In this document: piece by piece, positions 8,182-16,360 of the stretch
How the letters are laid out: every line of letters begins with the position of its first letter
Position numbering within the stretch: position 1 is the first letter of the stretch
DNA from: Azospirillum sp.
Lineage (GTDB): Bacteria > Pseudomonadota > Alphaproteobacteria > Azospirillales > Azospirillaceae
Length of the DNA: 46,768 nucleotides
Assembly (NCBI GenBank): GCA_027486405.1
Contig: JAIXPD010000001.1
Location: 1 to 46,768, forward strand
Reading direction: 5' to 3'
Position numbers and translations under genes: made by a program
Notes under the pieces: generated by a model
The model's database searches: none
Seen by the model: the letters and a program-made list of their open reading frames with translations, nothing else
Told to the model about the DNA's origin: nothing

Positions 8182-9200
8182 CCGCATCTTTCCAACCTGT
8201 GCTGGAGGTGGACGACCTGTCCATCCGGTTCCAGGAGCGCGGGCGCAGCCTGCTGGCGGTGCGCAACCTGTCCTTCCAGGTGGCGCGCGGCGAGACGCTG
8301 GCCATCGTCGGCGAGTCCGGCTGCGGCAAGTCGATCACCGCGCTGGCCCTGCTCGGCCTCGTCCCGCCGCCGGGCCGGGCCGAGGGCAAGGCGATCCGGC
8401 TGGAAGGCCGCAACCTGCTCGGCCTTGGCCCCGAAGCGCTGCGCGACCTGCGGGGCCGCCGCATCGCCATGATCTTCCAGGAACCGATGACCACGCTCAA
8501 CCCGGTGCTGACCATCGGCGAGCAGATCGTCGAAACCATCCTCGACCACGAGCCGGTCAGCCGCCGCGAGGCGCGCGACCGCGCGCTGGCGCTGCTGGAG
8601 CGCGTCCACATCCCCGACCCGGTCCGCCGGTTCGGCGAGCATCCGCACCGCCTGTCCGGCGGGATGCGGCAGCGGGTGGTGATCGCCATGGCGCTGGCCT
8701 GCAACCCGGCGGTGCTGGTCGCCGACGAGCCGACGACGGCGCTGGACGTGACCATCCAGGCGCAGATCCTCGACCTGATCGACGAGTTGAAGCAGGGCGG
8801 CATGGGCGTCGTCCTGATCACCCACGATCTGGGGGTGGTCGCCGGTCACGCCGAGCGGGTGCTGGTGATGTACGCCGGCCGCAAGGTGGAGGAACGCGCC
8901 GCCGCCGACCTGTTCGCCGACCCGCTGCACCCCTACACGCGCGGCCTGATCGCCGCCCGCCCGCGTCGCCGCGTCGAGGGCGGGGAGCGTCCCCGGCTGA
9001 CCGAGATTCCCGGCACGGTGCCGTCGCTGGCGGCGATGCCGCCGGGCTGCGCCTTCGCCCCGCGCTGCGCCCTGGCGACCGGGGCGTGCAGCGCCGCCGA
9101 GCCGCCCCTGACCGCTTTGGAGGACGGGCGCGTCGCCTGCGTCCGCGTCGGAGAGTTCCTTGCACCCAGCCACACTCTTTCCCATGCCCGTCTCGCCTGA
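8178..9200 (+). CDS. Peptide-type ABC importer ATPase, DppD-like
   Basis: 340 residues. Walker A GESGCGKS lies at 45-52, Q-loop MIFQEPMTTLNPV at about 97-110, signature LSGGMRQR near 160, Walker B VLVADEPTTALD near 180 and the switch histidine in LITHDLGVV near 216. The C-terminal extension keeps the family pattern TEIPGTVPSLAAMPPGCAF with several cysteines, exactly the domain missing from the IS-truncated gene at 92-922. It powers uptake through the two upstream permeases as a heterodimer with the next gene product. The start overlaps the permease stop by 4 bp, and the 3' end overlaps the next coding region by 17 bp. Confidence 0.93.
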   Translation: MTASFQPVLEVDDLSIRFQERGRSLLAVRNLSFQVARGETLAIVGESGCGKSITALALLGLVPPPGRAEGKAIRLEGRNLLGLGPEALRDLRGRRIAMIFQEPMTTLNPVLTIGEQIVETILDHEPVSRREARDRALALLERVHIPDPVRRFGEHPHRLSGGMRQRVVIAMALACNPAVLVADEPTTALDVTIQAQILDLIDELKQGGMGVVLITHDLGVVAGHAERVLVMYAGRKVEERAAADLFADPLHPYTRGLIAARPRRRVEGGERPRLTEIPGTVPSLAAMPPGCAFAPRCALATGACSAAEPPLTALEDGRVACVRVGEFLAPSHTLSHARLA

Positions 9201-10179
9201 CCAGCCGCCTGACCAGCCGCTGCTGGCGGTCGAGGATCTCGTCGTCCGTTACGACACCCCGCACGGCGTCGTCCACGCGGTGGACGGCGTGTCGTTGACG
9301 GTGGGACCGGGCGAGACGTTCGGCCTCGTCGGCGAATCCGGCTGCGGAAAATCGACGCTGGGCCGCGCGATCCTGCGGTTGATCGAACCGGCGTCGGGCC
9401 GCATCCATCTGGACGGCGAGGAATTGTCCGGCAAGAGCCGAGCCGCGCTGCGCCCGATCCGCCGCAAGATCCAAATGGTGTTTCAGGATCCGTTCGGCTC
9501 GCTCGACCCGCGCTGGACGGTTGGGCAGTTGCTGGCCGAACCGCTGCACGTCCACGGCGTCGGTCGCCGGTCGGAGCGGCGCGAGCGCGTCGCCGATCTG
9601 CTGGCCCGCGTCGGTCTGCCGACGGACGCCGCGCAGCGCCACCCCCACGAGTTTTCCGGCGGCCAGCGCCAGCGCATCGGCATCGCCCGCGCGCTGGCTC
9701 TGTCGCCCAAGCTGGTGGTGTGCGACGAGCCGGTCTCGGCGCTCGACGTGTCGGTGCAGGCGCAGATCCTCAATCTGCTGGCCGATCTGCAACGGGATCT
9801 CGGCGTGGCGTTCCTGTTCATCAGCCACGACCTGTCGGTGGTGGAGCACATCGCCGACCGCGTCGGCGTGATGTATCTTGGCCGCATCGTCGAAACCGCC
9901 CCGCGCGCGGCGTTGTGGCGGCGACCGCTGCACCCCTACACCCGCGCGCTGTTCGACGCGGTTCCCGATCTCGACCGCCCGGCGGCGGAGCGCCGCAAGC
10001 CCGTCGCGCTGAAGGGCGACATGCCCAGCGCCTTCGCGCCGCCCGGCGGCTGCCGCTTTCACACCCGCTGCCCGCTGGCGGTGGCGCGCTGCCGCGAGGA
10101 AAGCCCGCCCCTGCGCGCGATCGGCGATGCCGACCATCAGGTCGCCTGCCACCTTGTCGACGCCGCCCCCTCGAACTGA
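9184..10179 (+). CDS. Peptide-type ABC importer ATPase, DppF-like
   Basis: Second ATPase of the importer, 331 residues from the ATG at 9184 (a TTG at 9160 is possible but less likely). Walker A GESGCGKS is at 50-57, followed by the DppF/OppF-typical MVFQDPFGSLDPR, signature FSGGQRQRIGIARAL, Walker B VCDEPVSALDVSVQAQ and switch LFISHDLSVVEH. The C-terminal domain (PSAFAPPGGCRFHTRCPLA) is present. It pairs with the preceding DppD-like subunit. It is followed after 13 bp by an AhpD-like gene, which may be cotranscribed. Confidence 0.93.
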   Translation: MPVSPDQPPDQPLLAVEDLVVRYDTPHGVVHAVDGVSLTVGPGETFGLVGESGCGKSTLGRAILRLIEPASGRIHLDGEELSGKSRAALRPIRRKIQMVFQDPFGSLDPRWTVGQLLAEPLHVHGVGRRSERRERVADLLARVGLPTDAAQRHPHEFSGGQRQRIGIARALALSPKLVVCDEPVSALDVSVQAQILNLLADLQRDLGVAFLFISHDLSVVEHIADRVGVMYLGRIVETAPRAALWRRPLHPYTRALFDAVPDLDRPAAERRKPVALKGDMPSAFAPPGGCRFHTRCPLAVARCREESPPLRAIGDADHQVACHLVDAAPSN

Positions 10180-10192
10180 AGAGAAACTCCCC

Positions 10193-10740
10193 ATGGCCCG
10201 TGTCCGCAACATCGAGGTCGAGGACGTCAGCGGCGCGCCCGCGCCGTCTACGAGCGCATCCAGCGCGATTACGGCCCCTTCGGCAACATGCTGCGCGTGT
10301 TCGCCCACCGCCCGCCAGCCCTGCGCCACATCTTCGGCCTGCTGCTGGAGTCCGCGTCCGACGCGGTGATTTCCAAGCGGCATCTGGAAATCGTCCTGCT
10401 GACGGCGTCCAAGGCGGCGGCCTGCGCCTATTGCGTCGCCCACCACGCACCCCGCCTGACCGAACAAGGGCTGTCGCCCGACACGGTCGAGCGAATCCTG
10501 GAACCGGACGTGCCGGGGTTGGACCCGGTGGACCGCCTGGTCCGCGATTACGCGGTGCAGGTCACACGCGACCCGGCGCGGGTGAGCGACGCGCTGTTCG
10601 CCCGGCTGCGCGAACACTTCACCGAGGAACAGGTGGTCGAACTGACGCTGCGCACCGCGCTGTGCGCCTTCTTCAACCGCTTCAACGAATCGCTGGGCAT
10701 CGAGATCGAGGACGACGCGCTGACCCTTTTGCCGGGCTGA
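10193..10740 (+). pseudogene. AhpD/carboxymuconolactone decarboxylase-like protein, apparent frameshift near the start
   Basis: The C-terminal 150 residues, open from ATG 10288, form an AhpD-like helical fold with the redox motif CAYCVAHH in the context KAAACAYC; such proteins reduce peroxides or disulfides through the CxxC pair. A natural N-terminus begins at ATG 10193 (MARVRNIEVEDVSGA, with an AGAGAAA ribosome site), but it sits one frame away from RAVYERIQRDYGPFG, which leads into the conserved part. Adding one base around 10236-10246, a run of GCGC, would join them. This is either a true frameshift or a sequence error; translation from 10288 alone would still give the CxxC domain. It lies 13 bp after the ABC operon, so it is probably its last gene. 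Confidence 0.7.
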
Positions 10741-10764
10741 TTTTCCCTTATCCGCCGCGCCGCA

Positions 10765-10791
10765 GCCACGCCGCATCCTTGGCGGCGTGGC
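10765..10791 (+). terminator. Hairpin after the AhpD-like gene
   Basis: Perfect 10-bp stem GCCACGCCGC/GCGGCGTGGC with a 7-base loop, 25 bp after the stop codon. It has no T-run, so termination is only suggested. Confidence 0.4.
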
Positions 10792-11021
10792 GCGCAGGAC
10801 GACACCCGTCGCTGTTCGCCCCCCCCCGCAGCGCGCGAAGCCGGTCGGTCCAGCCCCGATGATCGGGCAGGGTGGTTCCCTCACACTCGCGATGGAACAG
10901 GCCACGCCGCCGACCGTCCCGGCGACGATGCGGGGGAATCGTGACCGTCGTCCGTTGAGCGACCGATCAATCCGAATCTGAAACAATTTATGTGAAAATA
11001 TAAAAACCACATTTTTTAATT

Positions 11022-11052
11022 TCATTTGCCTATTTACAAGATAGGCAAATGA
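11022..11052. promoter_or_regulatory. Twelve-base perfect inverted repeat upstream of the amino acid ABC operon
   Basis: TCATTTGCCTAT (11022-11033) and ATAGGCAAATGA (11041-11052) surround a 7-base loop TTACAAG, about 50 bp before the binding-protein start. It follows the AT-rich block at 10981-11020. It could be an operator or a leader-RNA hairpin; no ligand-binding riboswitch consensus is recognised. Confidence 0.55.
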
Positions 11053-11103
11053 CCCTAGCCTGTGCACACGCTTTGTGCATTCGTTCGTCAATCGAGGTTT
11101 CCC

Positions 11104-11934
11104 ATGCTCCGAGCCTTTCGCCATCTGGCCACCGCCCTGCTCGTCACGGTGATGGGCGCGACCGTCGCCGCGACAGTCGCCCCCGCCCATGCCGACCAGT
11201 TGGCCGACATCCGCAAGGCGGGCGTGCTGCGCGCCGCCGTCTTCGACAGCAACCCGCCCTTTGGTTTCGTCGATGAAAAGACGCGCACGCTGGCCGGTTA
11301 CGACATTGATTTCGCCAACGCCATCGCCGGGGCGCTGGGTGTCAAGCTGCAACTGGTGCCGACCAACCCGGCCAACCGCATCCCCCTGCTCCAGTCGGGC
11401 AAGGTCGATCTGATCGTCGCCGACATCACCATCACGCCCGAGCGGGCCGAGGTGATCGACTTCACCACCCCGTATTTCGTCACCGGCCAGCAGTTCCTGG
11501 TTCCGGTCGACGGCGCTGGCAAGCTGGCCGACTACGCCACGGCGCGCATCGGCGCGGTCAAGGGCACGACCATGGAAAAGGCGACGCGCGACGCCTTCCC
11601 GCAGGCCCGCGTGCTGTCCTATGACGACATCCCGCTGGCCTTCACCGCGTTGCGCAACGGAAACGTCCAGGCCATCACCCAGGACAGCGCGATTCTGGTC
11701 GGCCTGCTGGCCGGCGCGCCGGACAAGGACAAGTACAAGCTGCTGCCCGAATTGCTGACCAAGGAAGAGATCGGCATTGGCGTGAAGAAGGGTGAAGCGG
11801 CCCTGTTCGCCGAAGTCACCCGCATCCTGGTGGCGCTGGAGGCCGATGGCCGCGCCGCCGCGTTCTTCGAGCGCTGGTTCGGCAAGGAGAGCGCCACCCC
11901 GCAGACGCGCGATTTCCGCATCGTCGCCCGCTGA
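11104..11934 (+). CDS. Polar amino acid ABC importer periplasmic binding protein
   Basis: Family 3 solute-binding protein (HisJ/GlnH/GltI type), 276 residues. The signal peptide MLRAFRHLATALL...APAHA is cleaved near residue 31. The mature start DQLADIRKAGVLRAAVFDSNPPFGFVDE is typical of the family, followed by GYDIDFANAIA, DLIVADITITPERAEVIDFTTPY and a C-terminal FFERWFG. GAGG at about 11093 supports the ATG at 11104. It is the first gene of a binding protein-ATPase-permease-permease operon, so an acidic or polar amino acid such as glutamate or aspartate is likely, but the ligand is not determined by the sequence. Confidence 0.9.
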   Translation: MLRAFRHLATALLVTVMGATVAATVAPAHADQLADIRKAGVLRAAVFDSNPPFGFVDEKTRTLAGYDIDFANAIAGALGVKLQLVPTNPANRIPLLQSGKVDLIVADITITPERAEVIDFTTPYFVTGQQFLVPVDGAGKLADYATARIGAVKGTTMEKATRDAFPQARVLSYDDIPLAFTALRNGNVQAITQDSAILVGLLAGAPDKDKYKLLPELLTKEEIGIGVKKGEAALFAEVTRILVALEADGRAAAFFERWFGKESATPQTRDFRIVAR

Positions 11935-11959
11935 TCGCGGCGACGCTCTGCCCGGCGAT

Positions 11960-11989
11960 CGGGACGCCGCCCGAGGGCGCGGCGTCCCG
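11960..11989 (+). terminator. Intercistronic hairpin between binding-protein and ATPase genes
   Basis: CGGGACGCCGC and GCGGCGTCCCG form a perfect 11-bp stem with an 8-base loop inside the operon. Such hairpins commonly act as partial terminators or protect the upstream message, giving more binding protein than ATPase. Confidence 0.55.
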
Positions 11990-12016
11990 TTTCCGTCGCC
12001 TCCCGTTTCCGTCGCC
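11985..12016. repeat. Perfect 16-bp tandem duplication
   Basis: TCCCGTTTCCGTCGCC occurs at 11985-12000 and again directly at 12001-12016. The first copy overlaps the descending arm of the hairpin. Confidence 0.8.
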
Positions 12017-12042
12017 TCCTTGAACCGTTTCGAAAGCCGCCG

Positions 12043-12828
<786 letters not shown>

Positions 12829-12838
12829 GGGGGCCGGC

Positions 12839-13576
12839 ATGACAGGATTGACCTTCGACTGGGCGGGCGTGCTGGGCGGCTTGCCGCTGCATTGGCTGGC
12901 GACCGGCTTTCTCACCACGGTCTGCGTGACGGCGACCGGCGCGGCGCTCGCCACCCTGTTCGCCGTGCCGGTGCTGGGGCTGCGCATCGGGCCGCCAGGG
13001 CCGGGGCGCTGGACCGCCGTCGCCTTCATCGAGCTGTTCCGCAACACGCCGCTGCTGGTGCAACTGCTGTTCTGGTACTTCGTCGCCTACGGGCTTCTGC
13101 CGCGCGGCTGGCGGGATTGGATCAACGAGGACCATGGCTGGGCCGCGCTGCCGGGCGGCGTCAATCTGGCGACCCCGGAATTCCTCGCCGCGACCTGGGG
13201 GCTGGGCGTGTTCTTCGCCGCCTTCCTCGCCGAGGAACTGCGCGCCGGTCTGCTGGCCGTGCCGAAGGGACAGCGGGAGGCGGCGCTGAGCCAGGGCATG
13301 GGATCCTGGGCCATCCTGGTCCACATCCTGCTGCCGCAGGCGCTGGGCAACGCGTGGCAACCGCTGGTCGGCCAGTATCTCAACCTGATGAAGCTGTCGT
13401 CGCTGGCCACCGGAATCGGTCTGGCCGAGGTGACGTATCAGGTCCGCCAGATCGAAAGCTACAACTCCCACGCCCTGGAGGCCTTCGCCGCCGGAACGCT
13501 GCTTTATCTGGGTTTGAGCGTCGTGATGGAGAGCGCCTTGCTCCAATTCGGGCCACGTCGGCGGGGTGCGCGATGA
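12839..13576 (+). CDS. Polar amino acid ABC importer permease, GltJ-like
   Basis: Inner-membrane permease of the HisM/GlnP family, 245 residues. The landmark FIELFRNTPLLVQLLFWYF follows the first membrane segments. The coupling loop around VPKGQREAALSQGMGSWAILVHILLPQA carries the family EAA signature. The length and the long insertion between segments match GltJ. It forms a heterodimer with the next gene product, whose start overlaps its stop by 4 bp. Confidence 0.9.
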   Translation: MTGLTFDWAGVLGGLPLHWLATGFLTTVCVTATGAALATLFAVPVLGLRIGPPGPGRWTAVAFIELFRNTPLLVQLLFWYFVAYGLLPRGWRDWINEDHGWAALPGGVNLATPEFLAATWGLGVFFAAFLAEELRAGLLAVPKGQREAALSQGMGSWAILVHILLPQALGNAWQPLVGQYLNLMKLSSLATGIGLAEVTYQVRQIESYNSHALEAFAAGTLLYLGLSVVMESALLQFGPRRRGAR

Positions 13577-14253
13577 GCGTCAACCTCGACGTCATTCTGC
13601 GCAACCTCGACTATCTGCTGTGGGGGCGGACGCCCGAGGGGGAGTTGGGCGGGCTGCTGTTGACCGTGTTGATGGCCGTGGCGTCGGGCCTGCTGGCGCT
13701 GGGCGGCGGCGTCCTGCTGGCCTTGGCGGCGTGGCTGTGGCGGGGCTGGACGCGGCGCGTCCTGTTCGCCTGGGCCTCGGTGATCCGGGGCATCCCGCTG
13801 ATCTTCGTGATCTTCTGGATGTATTTCCTGCTGCCTGCCCTGCTGGGCGGCGACGTGCCGAGCGCCGTGTCGGTGGTGCTGGCGCTGGCCTGGTTCAGCG
13901 CGGCGTCGGTGATGCACAGCACGCTGGCCGGTCTCGACGCGCTGGCGGTCGGGCAGGCTGAGGCCGGGGTGGCGGCCGGACTGTCGCGCGGGCAGGTGCT
14001 GCGCTGGATCCTGCTGCCGCAGGCGTTGGCGAATCTCGTTCCCTCCTTCGTCGGCCTGTTCGTCGGGTTGATCAAGGACACGTCGCTGGCCTTCATCGTC
14101 AACGTGCCGGAACTGACCACCGTGGCCAGTCAGGTCAACAACCGCACGCAGCTCTATCCCGCCGAGATCTTCCTGTTCATCGCCGCGCTGTATTTCATCC
14201 TGTGCTGTGGACTGTCGGCGGCGGCCCGGCTGCTGGCCGGTCGGACGGCCTGA
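13573..14253 (+). CDS. Polar amino acid ABC importer permease, GltK-like
   Basis: Second permease, 226 residues. It contains VIRGIPLIFVIFWMYFLLP, the loop AVGQAEAGVAAGLSRGQVLRWILLPQAL and LIKDTSLAFIVNVPELT, all family-typical. The start at 13573 is set by the ATGA overlap with the previous gene. It is the last gene of the operon; no obvious terminator follows. Confidence 0.9.
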   Translation: MSVNLDVILRNLDYLLWGRTPEGELGGLLLTVLMAVASGLLALGGGVLLALAAWLWRGWTRRVLFAWASVIRGIPLIFVIFWMYFLLPALLGGDVPSAVSVVLALAWFSAASVMHSTLAGLDALAVGQAEAGVAAGLSRGQVLRWILLPQALANLVPSFVGLFVGLIKDTSLAFIVNVPELTTVASQVNNRTQLYPAEIFLFIAALYFILCCGLSAAARLLAGRTA

Positions 14254-14512
14254 ACCGTACCGGGATTGTCGGCGGCCATTGTTCGTGAGTCATGCTGCTT
14301 TGGGTATAACCTCCCGGTCAGCACAATTAGGATAGCGTTCGTTGCTGCTCTGTGCCTGCGCTTCCCGAGGGGTTGCCAGAGGAAGTCTCGGTACAAACGT
14401 CCTGTCGAGAGGGGGCGATGGACAGCGGGATCGAATTGCGCCATCTCATCCGTTAGCTCTGGCCCGTCCGACGGGATTCCAACGCCCTGTTTTTCATTGC
14501 GAAAGCGTAATT
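14254..14512. other. Intergenic stretch before the DUF1636 gene
   Basis: No gene. Parts are low in GC. I looked for a cobalamin riboswitch, because DUF1636 genes are often linked to cobalamin loci, but did not find the conserved B12-box pattern. No clear promoter consensus. Confidence 0.4.
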
Positions 14513-14914
14513 ATGACGGTTGAGCTTCTGGTTTGCGAAACATGCCGTCGCGACGGCGACACGCCGGAGGCCGGGCCGATGGCGGGCGCGCGGCTGGTGG
14601 AGCGGATGGAGCGCGCCTTGGCCGACGCCCCCGATCTGGCCGGAACGGTGCGGCTTCGTCGCCAGCGCTGTTTGATGAGCTGCCGCCGCGCTTGCTCCGT
14701 CGCCGTGCGCGCGCCGGAGCGGATGAGCTACGTTCTGGGTGATTTTCCCCCCGACGAGGCCAGCGTCGAAACCTTGGTCGCCTATCTGCGCGCCTACGCG
14801 GCGACGCCCGACGGACTCGTTCCGTTCAAGCAATGGCCGCAGGGTGTCAAAGGTCGTTTCGTATCCAGAATGCCTCCCTTTGTGGACATGTCAGCGTCGG
14901 AAACCAAGACCTAA
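14513..14914 (+). CDS. DUF1636 cysteine-rich, ferredoxin-like protein
   Basis: 133 residues from ATG 14513. Cysteines occur as VCETC near the N-terminus and again in RCLMSCRRACSVAVRAP, giving the four-cysteine spacing of thioredoxin-like [2Fe-2S] ferredoxins. The C-terminal half (YVLGDFPPDEASVETLVAYLRAYAATPDGLVPFKQWP) is the conserved tail of DUF1636. The family is often found near cobalamin genes in alphaproteobacteria; its reaction is not established and no cobalamin gene is visible here. A longer in-frame start at 14342 is unlikely because homologues begin near the chosen ATG. Confidence 0.75.
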   Translation: MTVELLVCETCRRDGDTPEAGPMAGARLVERMERALADAPDLAGTVRLRRQRCLMSCRRACSVAVRAPERMSYVLGDFPPDEASVETLVAYLRAYAATPDGLVPFKQWPQGVKGRFVSRMPPFVDMSASETKT

Positions 14915-14944
14915 GTCGGTGTTCGTGTCAGCACAAAGAGCCGT

Positions 14945-14999
14945 TTGACAAGCGTGCGTTGCAACGCGCATATTGTTTGCGTTGCGAACAATATGCGCG
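14945..14999 (+). promoter_or_regulatory. Promoter overlapped by two palindromes, upstream of the 86-residue gene
   Basis: TTGACA (14945-14950) is spaced 18 bp from CATATT (14969-14974). GCGTTGCAACGC, a perfect 12-bp palindrome, fills 14956-14967 of the spacer. A larger repeat with arms CGCGCATATTGTT (14965-14977) and AACAATATGCGCG (14987-14999) covers the -10 and the likely transcript start. As RNA its stem could extend into the loop to about 16 pairs, ending directly at the GGAGG ribosome site. Confidence 0.65.
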
Positions 15000-15011
15000 G
15001 AGGCTCAGGCC

Positions 15012-15272
15012 ATGAAGATCGACCAGGATGTGTTGGCCAGCGCCACGTCCCTGCTTCAATCCGCCCGCGACGCGGAACGCCAAAACCGGTGGGAGGCGGG
15101 CGACCTGTTGCGCACCACCTTGCGTCTGCTGGTGGTTGCCGGAGCCGACGAGCATGGTTGGACCGCCGAGGAGCTGACCGAGGAGATCCGCGATCTGGTG
15201 GAGGCGGTTGAGCTGCGCAACGCGGGCGCGCTGTCCGGCGTCTTCGATTGCCACGGCATGACGGCGCACTGA
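15012..15272 (+). CDS. Small acidic protein of unknown function, 86 residues
   Basis: Not recognised. The ATG at 15012 has a good ribosome site (GGAGG, about 15000). The protein is mostly predicted helix: an N-terminal stretch (DQDVLASATSLLQSARDAER), a middle part rich in Arg and Leu (DLLRTTLRLLVVAG) and an acidic region (TAEELTEEIRDLVEAVEL). It has one cysteine (DCHGM) near the C-terminus and no membrane segment. Codon usage matches the neighbouring genes, so it is probably real. The dense palindromes over its promoter suggest tight repression, possibly by itself. Confidence 0.65.
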   Translation: MKIDQDVLASATSLLQSARDAERQNRWEAGDLLRTTLRLLVVAGADEHGWTAEELTEEIRDLVEAVELRNAGALSGVFDCHGMTAH

Positions 15273-15275
15273 CCA

Positions 15276-15295
15276 TTGTTCCGCAAGCGGAACAA
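15276..15295. terminator. Hairpin between convergent genes
   Basis: TTGTTCCG/CGGAACAA with a CAAG loop, 4 bp after the small gene's stop and 21 bp before the end of the minus-strand gene. It could serve both directions. Confidence 0.5.
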
Positions 15296-15316
15296 GTGTT
15301 CGGATTGGGAGCCCGG

Positions 15317-16360
15317 TTACGGGGATTGAACGATGACTCCGTACCAGCCCATCCCCTTGTAGGTCTCGTAACCGGGGGTCAGGGCGTAGCCAACCAAACG
15401 GCCTTTCGGGTCGCGGTAATGGCCCATGCTGTCCGCGCCTCGGCGCAGCGGCAGGCTTTCGCTCAACACGCCCTGGCCGTCCGACGCGGCGATCACCCGG
15501 TGACGCGCGTCAAGCAGCAGGCAGCGCGTGCGCTCCCGCTCCGCCTCCTCCAGCCGCACGCCTTGCACGACGGCGGCCGCCTGGGGTTCCCAATCGAAAA
15601 AGATGCCCAGCGCGCCGATGACCTCGCCGTTGGTGTCGCCGTTGCGACGGATCGCGGTGGCGTAGGTGGCAACCACGCGGTCGTCCAGCGTCCGGTTTCG
15701 GCCCACATCCCCCACCACGAACTCCCCGCCATCCTTGGTCGCCAGCGCCTGGCGGAACCACGCCTCGTTGGCGACCGACGCGGATTGGGCGTCGCGGTAG
15801 CGGTCGGGGCGGCCGTTGGCGATCACCCGCCCGTCGCGGTCGGCGATCCACAGATCGAGATAGACGGTGTAGGATTCCAGGATCACGCCCAACCGGCGGG
15901 CGGCGTGGCGGCGCGTGGCCTCCGTCGGCGCGGCGGCGCAATCGACCACGGCGCGGTCGGTCGCCCACCACCGCACGTCACAGGATCGCTCATACAGGTT
16001 GCGGTCGATGATTTCGATCATATTCAGCGACAGGTCGGCCAACCGCTTGCCGTGCATCTCCTGCATGATGGCGGTGCCGGTGGTGGTCAAGTGATCGACG
16101 CGGGCGACGATCTCCGATTTCAGCTCCTTGGTGATGCCGTTGACCTGGGTCGAGATGTCCGACACCTCGTTCGCCACCACGGCAAAGCCGCGTCCGGTGT
16201 CACCCGCGCGCGCCGCCTCGATCAGCGCGTTCATCGCCAGCATCTTCATGCGGCGGGTGATTTCCTCGATCCGCGTGACCTTTTGCGACGCAACATCCAG
16301 CACGCCGCGCGACAGATCGAACAGGGTGTTGCCGGGATTGGAGTGGCCGGGATTGGACAT
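15317..16360 (-). CDS. Soluble chemoreceptor-like protein: short MCP signalling tip followed by a C-terminal cache-like sensor
   Basis: 347 residues from ATG 16360, chosen because AAGGAA lies about 7 bases before it; a GTG at 16375 is also in frame. Residues about 20-80 contain the hairpin tip of methyl-accepting chemotaxis proteins (MKMLAMNALIEAARAGDTGRGFAVVANEVSDIS), which contacts CheA/CheW. The C-terminal two thirds (from about residue 130) looks like a cache/PAS sensor: YLDLWIADRDGRVIANG, FRQALATKDGGEFVVGDVG and a closing YKGMGWYGVIVQSP. No transmembrane segment or HAMP is visible, so it should be cytoplasmic. The order is the reverse of the classic receptor. The ligand is unknown. Confidence 0.75.
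   Translation of the reverse strand: MSNPGHSNPGNTLFDLSRGVLDVASQKVTRIEEITRRMKMLAMNALIEAARAGDTGRGFAVVANEVSDISTQVNGITKELKSEIVARVDHLTTTGTAIMQEMHGKRLADLSLNMIEIIDRNLYERSCDVRWWATDRAVVDCAAAPTEATRRHAARRLGVILESYTVYLDLWIADRDGRVIANGRPDRYRDAQSASVANEAWFRQALATKDGGEFVVGDVGRNRTLDDRVVATYATAIRRNGDTNGEVIGALGIFFDWEPQAAAVVQGVRLEEAERERTRCLLLDARHRVIAASDGQGVLSESLPLRRGADSMGHYRDPKGRLVGYALTPGYETYKGMGWYGVIVQSP

Larger units (their letters stand above)
10741..11103. other. Gene-free stretch between the two ABC operons
   Basis: No convincing gene. It holds a GC-rich hairpin (10765-10791), a run of nine C (10819-10827), a 13-bp palindrome CCCGATGATCGGG (10855-10867), an AT-rich promoter-like zone from 10981 and a 12-bp inverted repeat (11022-11052). 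A further short repeat, TGCACA-N5-TGTGCA, lies at 11063-11079. No standard -35/-10 pair stands out. Confidence 0.6.

Noticed and set aside
10787..10981. A 64-codon plus-strand frame in the spacer before the amino acid importer
   Set aside because: It crosses a C9 run, has no ribosome site and an irregular composition.
8818..11352. An 844-codon minus-strand frame opposite dppD/dppF and the AhpD-like gene
   Set aside because: It is antisense to well-supported genes and has no family motifs; long antisense frames are expected at this GC content.
14254..14512. Possible cobalamin riboswitch upstream of DUF1636
   Set aside because: The B12-box and the conserved core pairing pattern were not found.
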